NCBI GenBank assembly: GCA_023399095.1
Contig: JAEWQS010000073.1
Coordinates: 1-9,252, forward strand
Origin: Bacillota bacterium
GTDB lineage: Bacteria; Bacillota; Clostridia; Christensenellales; SZUA-584
Direction: 5' to 3'
Length of the DNA: 9,252 bases
This document shows, piece by piece, positions 1 through 6,266 of this stretch. The translations under genes were made by a program, and so were the position numbers. Each line of letters opens with the position of its first letter. Position 1 is the first letter of the stretch. The notes under the pieces are model-generated. The model searched no databases and was not told the origin of the DNA. It saw nothing but the letters and a program-made list of their open reading frames with translations.

Positions 1-44
1 CGGCTTTGGGTGGCTCCACTGTTACCGCCCAAGGCACGTTAAAA

Positions 45-51
45 AAGGAGG
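45..51 (+). promoter_or_regulatory. strong Shine-Dalgarno without an adjacent start codon
   Basis: AAGGAGG at 45-51 is a near-perfect anti-16S match. The following bases, CAAGAACAATTCC, contain no ATG, GTG or TTG; the first candidate is a TTG at 73. An ATT at 60 opens a 14-codon frame ending at TAA 102-104, but ATT is a very rare start. If the bases from about 60 to 176 are removed, the SD falls 8-9 nt before the ATG at 177, an ideal spacing. I therefore infer that it was, or still is, the ribosome binding site of the ATPase gene. Confidence 0.6.
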
Positions 52-59
52 CAAGAACA

Positions 60-176
60 ATTCCGCATCAGCTTGCGGTGCAGCAGTGTGGAGACCTGCT
101 GTAATGCCACCGCCACTTAGCTTGGCGATGGGGAGCTGCGCAGTTAGCGAAGGCTGTGCGCGGCAAAGCTGTCAGT
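60..176. mobile_element. putative small structured insertion (about 116-117 bp) between SD and start codon
   Basis: This segment is GC-rich, packed with four hairpins and carries no credible ORF. It separates a perfect SD from an ATG that has none, and deleting it restores normal spacing, which is how an inserted miniature element would look. Hairpins lie close to both proposed ends. That recalls the subterminal hairpins of non-autonomous IS200/IS605-type elements, but no transposase, terminal inverted repeat or clear target duplication is visible; at most one A is shared at the junction. Another frame reads through the segment as a peptide containing NNSASACGAAVWRP. From unverified memory, similar spurious peptides recur in gut Clostridia genomes, which would fit an interspersed repeat. 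The boundaries are inferred, and a leader RNA native to the gene remains possible. Confidence 0.35.
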
Positions 177-1295
177 ATGGCAAAAGTTACACTCAAAAAC
201 ATCAAGAAGGTCTATGACAAGAATGTCACGGCCGTCCACGATTTCAATCTTGAAATCGCAGACAAAGAGTTCATCGTGCTCGTTGGCCCCTCGGGCTGCG
301 GCAAATCTACCACACTTCGTATGGTGGCGGGTCTCGAAGAGATCACAGACGGTGAGCTATACATTGATGACAAGCTCGTCAATGCTGTTCCTCCCAAGGA
401 CCGCGATATCGCGATGGTTTTCCAAAACTATGCGCTTTATCCGCACATGACAGTCTATGAGAATCTGGCTTTTGCGCTTAAGCTGCGCAAGGAAAAGAAA
501 GATGAGATCGAAAGAAAGGTTCAGCAGGCCGCGGAAATCCTCGGCATCACGGAGCTTTTGAAACGCAAACCCAAAGCGCTCTCGGGCGGTCAGCGCCAAC
601 GTGTGGCCATTGGCCGTGCGATCGTCCGCGAACCCAAGGTGTTTCTGATGGATGAGCCGCTGTCCAATCTGGACGCGAAGCTGAGAAATCAGATGCGCGC
701 GGAGATTATCAAGCTGCGCGAACGCATCGATACGACGTTCATCTATGTCACGCACGACCAGATCGAGGCGATGACACTGGGTGACCGCATCGTGATCATG
801 AAGGACGGCTGGATCTATCAGATCGGGACGTCTCAGGATGTGTTCAACAGGCCGGCGAACAAGTTTGTGGCAAGCTTCATCGGCACACCGCAGATGAACT
901 TCTTTGATGCAGAGCTGACACTTGCAGGCGGCAACTATGTTATTCGCGCCGCCGGAATCGATATGATGCTTTCATCTGACAAGCAGAAAATCCTGCAGCA
1001 GAAGAAGCAGGAGCCCTGCAAGGTGACACTCGGCATTCGCCCTGAACACATCAATGTGGTGAAGGCGGATACACCAAACGCCATCAAAGCAAAGGTCGAT
1101 GTGTCGGAGATGATGGGCAGTGAGATCTATCTGCATCTGGTTATGGGTGAGAAGGACGTGGTTATTCGTGTTCAGATATCCGATATGACACCACAGGTGT
1201 TTGAGCCGGGTAAGGCGAACTACATCTATTTCGAGATTCCCGAGCTGATGATTCATTTGTTCGACGCGGAATCCGAAAACAATCTGCTTTATTAA
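177..1295 (+). CDS. carbohydrate ABC transporter ATP-binding protein (MsmX/UgpC/MalK family)
   Basis: This is the cytoplasmic ATPase that drives sugar uptake with a separate binding protein and two permeases. The 372-residue product has the full family architecture. Walker A is GPSGCGKST (37-45, Lys43), the Q-loop is Gln83 in FQNYALYPHMTVYENLAF, the signature is LSGGQRQR from 135, Walker B is FLMDEP with Asp159 and catalytic Glu160, the D-loop is SNLDAKLR, and the switch His193 lies in YVTHDQIEAMTLGDR. A C-terminal OB/TOBE regulatory region with LGIRPEHI follows. All catalytic residues are present. I chose ATG 177 because homologues begin near MAKVxLKNI; the in-frame GTG at 156 adds only seven residues. 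Neither start has an adjacent SD, and the only good one is at 45-51 across a structured segment. No permease or binding-protein gene is visible, so it may be an orphan ATPase serving several transporters, as MsmX does in Bacillus. The exact substrate cannot be assigned. Confidence 0.95.
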   Translation: MAKVTLKNIKKVYDKNVTAVHDFNLEIADKEFIVLVGPSGCGKSTTLRMVAGLEEITDGELYIDDKLVNAVPPKDRDIAMVFQNYALYPHMTVYENLAFALKLRKEKKDEIERKVQQAAEILGITELLKRKPKALSGGQRQRVAIGRAIVREPKVFLMDEPLSNLDAKLRNQMRAEIIKLRERIDTTFIYVTHDQIEAMTLGDRIVIMKDGWIYQIGTSQDVFNRPANKFVASFIGTPQMNFFDAELTLAGGNYVIRAAGIDMMLSSDKQKILQQKKQEPCKVTLGIRPEHINVVKADTPNAIKAKVDVSEMMGSEIYLHLVMGEKDVVIRVQISDMTPQVFEPGKANYIYFEIPELMIHLFDAESENNLLY

Positions 1296-1334
1296 GATAT
1301 TGGCATAGCAATAGCATAAGCATAAACGCACATA

Positions 1335-1376
1335 AAGAGGGTTCCGGAGATTAATTCTCCGGAACCCTCTTATTTC
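1335..1376 (+). terminator. Rho-independent terminator of the ABC ATPase gene
   Basis: A perfect 16-bp stem (1335-1350 with 1356-1371) encloses the 5-nt loop TTAAT and is followed by the short tail TTATTTC. It lies 40 bp after the ATPase stop. Nothing convergent lies immediately downstream, so + strand use is assumed. The tail is short, but the stem is very stable. Confidence 0.85.
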
Positions 1377-1640
1377 GGAGCCTTCGAAAAACGTAGCTTA
1401 TTGTTGTGGCATAGAACATCAATCATTGAAAAGGAACAGTATCTTAAGAGCATAAGTTTTGGGATTTTATGTTTAGAACTAGGATATAAGTTTATATTAC
1501 TAATAAGTAAAAAACAAAATTTGCTGTATTAGGTCCAGAGATCATAAAAAAATACAATACGGTGTTGATAACACCGATTATTATACGATTAATAGTTTAA
1601 ACCTTTCATTTATCTCCAGCAAAAGACGCAAGGAGTGATC
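1377..1640. other. AT-rich intergenic region upstream of the phosphorelay operon
   Basis: This roughly 260-bp stretch holds no gene that I can support. It is clearly richer in AT than the flanking genes and contains several short A- and T-runs. The only distinct structure is the inverted repeat at 1560-1576. A TACAAT at 1553-1558 resembles a -10 box but lacks a convincing -35. The operon's SD, AAGGAG (1630-1635), lies at its right end. The operon promoter presumably lies here because a strong terminator precedes it. Confidence 0.5.
1553..1576 (+). promoter_or_regulatory. possible operon promoter -10 with an overlapping inverted repeat
   Basis: TACAAT (1553-1558) matches the -10 consensus at 5 of 6 positions. 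Immediately after it is a perfect 7-bp inverted repeat, CGGTGTT-GAT-AACACCG (1560-1576). If the -10 is real, transcription would begin near 1565, inside the repeat. The repeat could then be a repressor operator, or the first hairpin of the transcript. No good -35 is found 16-18 bp upstream, so the promoter call is weak; the inverted repeat itself is certain. Confidence 0.3.
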
Positions 1641-2702
1641 ATGGACAGCATCCTTATTGTAGACGATATTGAAATCAACCGGAAAATTCTCATGCAGATA
1701 CTCATGGATTCTTATCATGTTTACGAAGCCTGTGACGGGCAGCAAGCTCTGGACTTTGTCCGTCAACATTCATGCTCGCTTTCACTGATTCTATTGGATA
1801 TCATGATGCCCAAACTCGATGGTTATGAAGTTCTTCGGCAATTGAAGCAGGATATGGCCACAAAAAACATCCCTGTGATATTGATCAGTGCGCTTGACTC
1901 TGAGTGCGATGAAAGCCGCGGTCTTAAAGTGGGGGCCATAGATTATATTACAAAACCTTTTAACATGCATATCGTCAAATGCCGGGTAGACAACCATATC
2001 CGTTTAAAAAGATATCAAAATCATCTGCTGGAGCTGGCTGAACAACGTGCGCAGAAAATTTTAAACATGCGCGAATCCATTTATGACGCTGTGACGTCCA
2101 TCATTGAGTACCGGAGTCTGGAATCAGGCCGACATGTCAAGCGTATCCGCTTGTTCTGTGAGGCGCAATTAAACTATCTTTGTGAAAACGGGACATATCC
2201 GGCTGAACTCGATGAACACGCCGCTAAGCTGATCGCACGTGCTTCATCCTTGCATGATATCGGTAAGGTTAGCATGCCGGATTGTATTCTCACAAAACCG
2301 GGGCCGCTGACGTACGAAGAGATGGAAATCATGAAAACGCATTCTGAAATCGGGAGCCGGTTTATCGATTCGATGGCCGATCATGATGATGAGCTTTTTG
2401 TCCGTTATGCGAGGCAGATATGCCGTCATCATCATGAACATTGGGATGGGAAGGGATATCCGGATGGACTTAAAGGCGATCAGATTCCGCTTTCTGCGCG
2501 TGTGGTGGCGGTGGCGGATGTGTACGACGCGTTGGTGAGTCCCCGTGTTTATAAACCTGCTTTTTCGCATGAAAAGGCAACACAGATACTTTTGGAGGAG
2601 AAGGGGAAATTATTTGATCCCACTCTGATTGATGTGTTTACGCAAATTGAGGATTCCTTCATCGAAATATCGCAGAAGCATGGAGATGAAGCGCGGCAAT
2701 AG
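1641..2702 (+). CDS. response regulator with HD-GYP output domain (predicted c-di-GMP phosphodiesterase)
   Basis: The 353-residue protein has an N-terminal receiver (about 1-122) with acidic pocket Asp8/Asp9, phospho-acceptor Asp53 in LLDIMMPKLDG, switch residue Ser83 and Lys105 in TKPF. A helical linker (about 123-145) leads to an HD-GYP domain (about 146-345). That domain has His165, HDIGK with His205-Asp206, His234, the HHEHWDGKGYPDG stretch holding the GYP motif at 272-274, and VADVYDAL with Asp293. HD-GYP proteins with these residues hydrolyse cyclic di-GMP to pGpG or GMP at a metal centre, so phosphorylation of Asp53 likely sets cytoplasmic c-di-GMP. ATG 1641 is chosen because AAGGAG ends 5 nt before it; the in-frame GTG at 1635 overlaps that SD. 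The gene opens an operon with the Hpt gene 19 bp downstream and the hybrid kinase. Activity is inferred from motifs. Confidence 0.93.
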   Translation: MDSILIVDDIEINRKILMQILMDSYHVYEACDGQQALDFVRQHSCSLSLILLDIMMPKLDGYEVLRQLKQDMATKNIPVILISALDSECDESRGLKVGAIDYITKPFNMHIVKCRVDNHIRLKRYQNHLLELAEQRAQKILNMRESIYDAVTSIIEYRSLESGRHVKRIRLFCEAQLNYLCENGTYPAELDEHAAKLIARASSLHDIGKVSMPDCILTKPGPLTYEEMEIMKTHSEIGSRFIDSMADHDDELFVRYARQICRHHHEHWDGKGYPDGLKGDQIPLSARVVAVADVYDALVSPRVYKPAFSHEKATQILLEEKGKLFDPTLIDVFTQIEDSFIEISQKHGDEARQ

Positions 2703-2721
2703 AAAAACGTGGAGGATCGAT

Positions 2722-3078
2722 ATGATGCAGTCACTTGAAAATTTGCTTAAGAGCAAACCAGGCATCGATTATGCAGGAACGATGCAACGCATGTCGGATA
2801 ATACGGTTTTTTATACCGAATTGCTCCGGCTTTTTTTTAAGGACAATGCGCCGGAAAGACTGGAAAGAGCACTGTTTAGCAAAGACTATCAAAGTGCAAT
2901 ATATGAGGCTCATGGTCTTAAAGGTACAGCCGCAAACCTTGGGCTGCTGGAAATTTCGAAGGTTTGCGCACAAATGCTTGCTCACTTAAAAAACAACGAA
3001 ACCGAAGAATCAGATCTCCTGTTGCAAGATTTAAAGCAAGCATATCTGGCGATCAGCGATTTAGCGGACCATTTATAA
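2722..3078 (+). CDS. stand-alone Hpt (histidine phosphotransfer) domain protein
   Basis: This 118-residue protein is a single Hpt domain. The motif AHGLKGTAANLG carries the phosphorylatable His64 with the usual Lys at +3 and Gly at +4, in a predicted all-helical four-helix-bundle fold. Hpt proteins have no catalytic activity; they shuttle phosphoryl groups between receiver domains. Located between a receiver-effector gene and a two-receiver hybrid kinase, it is the obvious bridge between them. GGAGG (2711-2715) sits 6 nt before ATG 2722; a second ATG follows at once (2725, spacing 9) and could serve equally. An upstream in-frame extension would overlap the regulator gene and lacks support. 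The next gene starts 11 nt after the stop, and its SD abuts the stop codon, suggesting translational coupling. Confidence 0.9.
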   Translation: MMQSLENLLKSKPGIDYAGTMQRMSDNTVFYTELLRLFFKDNAPERLERALFSKDYQSAIYEAHGLKGTAANLGLLEISKVCAQMLAHLKNNETEESDLLLQDLKQAYLAISDLADHL

Positions 3079-3089
3079 GGTGGATAACG

Positions 3090-6000
3090 ATGGAAAAAAG
3101 TAAAGAAAAAAAGCCTGCAATTTTTCGTGAATCCTTCACAATAACCTTAATCTATTTCGTTTTGGGGATAGCATGGATCCTTTTTCTTGACGATATTCTC
3201 GGAATGCTCAAAATGAATAAATACACATACATAGAGATTGAGACATATAAAGGACTGGCATTTGTGCTGATAACAGCTGCACTGCTGTTTATTCTTGTGA
3301 ATAAACTTGTAAAACGGCTGAAAGCTCATCAGCAGAATTTGAATTTGCTGGTTAAAGAACGCACTGCAGAGCTGGAGAATGCGGTGGTGCACTTGCAGGA
3401 GTCAGAACAACAAAAGGATGCGATGCTAGAGAGCATGAGGCGGCAGCTTCAGTTTGAGAAATTGATTTTTGCTCTGGCACAGGATTTTATCAATGCCGAT
3501 GTGGAAAACATAGACAGAGAGCTCGACATGGCTCTTGGGCGCATACGGGAATACTCAGGCGAGGATCGCATTTGCTACATCGTTTATAATTGGAATACTC
3601 AAAATTTTGAACTGAAAACACAGCAAAACAAAGCCGGAATTCCATTGCTTGAGCATGACTGGGAAAAGAGTAATTTCACGGACGCTGCCGAGATGATCGA
3701 CACCCATTCGCGCGGCAGAAACTTTTATATCGCTGATACAAAGGCACATAACTCAATACTTGCGTCCATACTCAAGGATTGCGGCGTTCGTTCGGCTATC
3801 ATGATTCCCATCATGTCTAAAGGAAGACCGCGAGCTTTTATTGGCCTTTATTCTATGGAAAAGGTCAAGAGGTGGGAGCCCTATGCGCTCTCGGTCATGA
3901 CGATATTTGCAGCAATGATAAAAAACAGCTATGAACGCATCGACAAAGAAGCCGCTATTAAAACAAGCCATTCTCAAATGCGTGTGATATTAGACGCAAC
4001 GCGCGACGGCATCTGTCTTATGGATACTGACGGCAATATCGTTATATCAAACAAAGCGTTTGCAAAGCAGCGCAACACAGATATGTCCGAAATTGTTGGC
4101 AAAAACATAAAAGACATTGTTCCTCTGGATCGATACTCGACACATGCGGGTCTTTTTAAAAAAGTGGTACGAACAGGAACCCCAGGGGTCTATCGAAATC
4201 AGGCTGATGACCGCTATTTTGAAGGATCGGTTTACCCTGTTTCTGATAGCAAGGGCAGGATAAATGGAGTGGCGGCTTTTATTGCCGATATCACGCGGCG
4301 CGTGAACAATGAAAGAGAGATATTCCGTTCGCATCAAATGCTTGAAGAAATTTTGCAGAATGCGCCCGTGGGTATATATTGGAAGGACAATGAGGGGCGA
4401 TATTTAGGCTGTAATCAAATTGCGGCGGAAAACCTCAGCATAACACCTGAGGATCTGATTGGTAAGACGAACCGCAGCTTTATGACAGAAGGTGTCGCCA
4501 AAGAAAGCACAGAGCATGACCGTATGGTCATTGAAGCAAAGACTGTCAGTATGAATTATATCCGCCGTATGATAACAAAGAAAGGGGAGCAAAAGCTTTT
4601 CAAGATCAGCAAAGTGCCGCTGCTTAATCAAGATGGTGAAGTTTATGCGTTGCTTGGCGTAGCAGAGGATATCACCGAGCAGCATGAAAAAGAAAAGGAA
4701 CTGATTAAAGCCAAGCAGGACGCCAGCGCAGCGAGCCGGGCGAAGAGTGATTTTCTTTCTCATATGAGCCACGAAATCCGCACACCGCTTAATGCCATCA
4801 TCGGGCTGACTCATGTGGCTGAAGAATCTGAAAATGTCGAACAAATCAAGAACCTGCTTAATGAAGTCAATACGTCGTCTAAGCACTTGCTTTCCATTGT
4901 CAATGACATTCTTGATATTTCCCGAATTGAGGCGGGCAAGCTCTCTGTAAGCCACAGTGAGATTGATCTGATCGCGGTTATTGAAGAGGCGGTTGGTATC
5001 GTTATGCAGCGTGCTGACGAGAAAAAACAGCATATTGATCTTTTCATCGATGAGACTTTTCCCAAATATGTGTTAAGCGATGCGATCAGATTAAAGCAGG
5101 TTCTTATGAATCTTCTTTACAATGCAGTAAAATTCACCCCTGAATCAGGTGAGATTGTCGTGAGAGCACAAGTGCTAAAAATTCAAAATAATCAGGTTAT
5201 TGTAAAGCTCTCCGTGACAGATAACGGTATTGGGATTGACCAGAGCAACGTTGACAAGCTTTTTAATCCGTTTGAACAAGCAGACAGCAAAACGACCCGC
5301 ACATTTGAAGGCGCCGGGCTGGGGCTGGCCATATCTCGTTCTATTGTTGAATTGATGGGTGGAGTGATCGGTGCTACGGGTGAGCGCGGGAAAGGAAGCA
5401 CTTTTGACTTTGTGCTGCCGCTGGAACTGGCCAAAACAAAGCCTGCTTCTATCGATGTGGCGTTCGAAGACCTTAATGTGCTTGTGGTTGATGACGATGA
5501 GCAAACGTGTCTTTACATGAACTCGCTGTTTTCACAGTTTGGCGTGAAGGCAAAATGGGTGCTCTCCGGTAAAGAGGCTGTCAATACGGTCAATAAAGCG
5601 GCAGGGGAAAGAAAACCCTACAACATCGTTTTTGTAGACTGGCACATGCCCGAGATGAACGGTATAGAAACGGTGAAGCAAATCAGAAAGGTCTGTGGAT
5701 CGGATACTTTCGTGATCATGTTCTCTATGTTTGAATGGGGAGAGATTGAGAATCAGGCCAAGGATGCAGGCGTATCCATGTTCTTGACGAAGCCCATCTT
5801 TCCATCGCGCCTGTTCAATGCGCTGACTCAAATATGCAAAAAGCCTAAGGTAGAGATGAGGGCATCTAAAATAGACAGCCAGTTTTTAAAGGACAAAAGG
5901 ATACTTGTGGTTGAGGACATACAGATTAATCAATATATTTTGCAGGAGCTTCTTAAAAATACGGGTGTTATATTGACTCAAGCGATGGACGGACAACAAG

Positions 6001-6266
6001 CGATGGATATATTCAAAGCTAAGGATGGCGCTTTTGACGCGATCCTCATGGATATTCAAATGCCTGTGATGGATGGACTCGAAGCCACACGTCAGATTCG
6101 CGCGTCCGATGTGCCCGGCGCCAAGAGTGTGCCGATCATTGCCATGACAGCAAACGTATACAAGGAAGATATCGACCAGGCATTGATGGCGGGTATGGAT
6201 GCACATGTCGGCAAACCAATTGACTCAGACATATTGATGGACACTTTTAAAAGGCTTATTCATTGA
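3090..6266 (+). CDS. membrane-bound hybrid sensor histidine kinase with two receiver domains
   Basis: The 1058-residue protein has two membrane helices (about 15-33 and 54-71) joined by only about 20 residues, so it lacks a large extracellular sensor. A coiled coil (about 78-125) is followed by a GAF-like domain (about 125-290), two PAS domains (about 295-408 and 416-535), HisKA with His561 in SHEIRTPLNAIIG, and HATPase_c with Asn678, DNGIGI (Asp711) and GAGLGL (741). Receiver 1 (about 793-915) has VVDDDE, Asp850 and Lys901. Receiver 2 (about 935-1054) has VVEDIQ, Asp988 and Lys1042. All phosphotransfer residues are intact. ATG 3090 is chosen because AGGTGG sits 6 nt upstream; an in-frame extension to 2964 would overlap most of the hpt 3' half and has no SD. 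It probably senses a cytoplasmic or membrane cue and passes phosphate to the Hpt protein. Its 3' end overlaps the convergent surface gene by 11 bp. The ligand is unknown. Confidence 0.95.
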   Translation: MEKSKEKKPAIFRESFTITLIYFVLGIAWILFLDDILGMLKMNKYTYIEIETYKGLAFVLITAALLFILVNKLVKRLKAHQQNLNLLVKERTAELENAVVHLQESEQQKDAMLESMRRQLQFEKLIFALAQDFINADVENIDRELDMALGRIREYSGEDRICYIVYNWNTQNFELKTQQNKAGIPLLEHDWEKSNFTDAAEMIDTHSRGRNFYIADTKAHNSILASILKDCGVRSAIMIPIMSKGRPRAFIGLYSMEKVKRWEPYALSVMTIFAAMIKNSYERIDKEAAIKTSHSQMRVILDATRDGICLMDTDGNIVISNKAFAKQRNTDMSEIVGKNIKDIVPLDRYSTHAGLFKKVVRTGTPGVYRNQADDRYFEGSVYPVSDSKGRINGVAAFIADITRRVNNEREIFRSHQMLEEILQNAPVGIYWKDNEGRYLGCNQIAAENLSITPEDLIGKTNRSFMTEGVAKESTEHDRMVIEAKTVSMNYIRRMITKKGEQKLFKISKVPLLNQDGEVYALLGVAEDITEQHEKEKELIKAKQDASAASRAKSDFLSHMSHEIRTPLNAIIGLTHVAEESENVEQIKNLLNEVNTSSKHLLSIVNDILDISRIEAGKLSVSHSEIDLIAVIEEAVGIVMQRADEKKQHIDLFIDETFPKYVLSDAIRLKQVLMNLLYNAVKFTPESGEIVVRAQVLKIQNNQVIVKLSVTDNGIGIDQSNVDKLFNPFEQADSKTTRTFEGAGLGLAISRSIVELMGGVIGATGERGKGSTFDFVLPLELAKTKPASIDVAFEDLNVLVVDDDEQTCLYMNSLFSQFGVKAKWVLSGKEAVNTVNKAAGERKPYNIVFVDWHMPEMNGIETVKQIRKVCGSDTFVIMFSMFEWGEIENQAKDAGVSMFLTKPIFPSRLFNALTQICKKPKVEMRASKIDSQFLKDKRILVVEDIQINQYILQELLKNTGVILTQAMDGQQAMDIFKAKDGAFDAILMDIQMPVMDGLEATRQIRASDVPGAKSVPIIAMTANVYKEDIDQALMAGMDAHVGKPIDSDILMDTFKRLIH

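Larger units (their letters stand above)
1..176 (+). other. hairpin-rich 5' leader of the ABC ATPase gene with a stranded Shine-Dalgarno
   Basis: No convincing gene is seen here. Five hairpins can be drawn: 3-13/25-35 (11 bp with U-G pairs, loop 14-24), 63-67/74-78, 81-86/96-101, 107-115/123-131 (one C-A mismatch) and 135-142/157-164 (one U-G pair). The loop of the first hairpin (CTCCAC, 14-19) is complementary to the loop of the third (GTGGAG, 88-93), so a kissing contact is possible. A strong SD, AAGGAGG at 45-51, lies between the first and second hairpins, but no ATG, GTG or TTG follows within 20 nt. The ATPase ATG is 126 nt away and lacks its own SD. Either a structured element has been inserted between SD and start, or this is a structured regulatory leader. 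It matches no riboswitch consensus I know. The structures are hand-drawn and no energies were computed. Confidence 0.5.

Noticed and set aside
1..42. Possible 3' end of an upstream gene (frame 1 reads through to TAA at 40-42)
   Set aside because: Only 13 codons are visible, the residues match nothing I know, and the same bases form an 11-bp hairpin. The support is too weak to call a partial gene.
1..45. Hairpin 3-35 as a terminator
   Set aside because: It is followed by ACGTTAAAAAA on the + strand, with no T-run after the stem. On the - strand the T-run precedes the hairpin.
60..176. Cobalamin or c-di-GMP riboswitch
   Set aside because: Short words resemble parts of those consensus sequences (CTGTAA, GGCAAAGC), but the conserved cores are absent or in the wrong order.
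2..214. Open frame running through the whole leader and into the ATPase gene
   Set aside because: It has no start codon near the SD and ends out of frame inside the conserved ATPase. It is better explained as a chance or repeat-derived frame.
2629..2721. Extended N-terminus of the Hpt protein
   Set aside because: It would overlap the end of the response regulator. GGAGG at 2711-2715 points to ATG 2722 or 2725.
2964..3089. Extended N-terminus of the hybrid kinase
   Set aside because: The 42 extra codons overlap the Hpt gene, lack an SD, and precede a well-placed SD and ATG at 3090.
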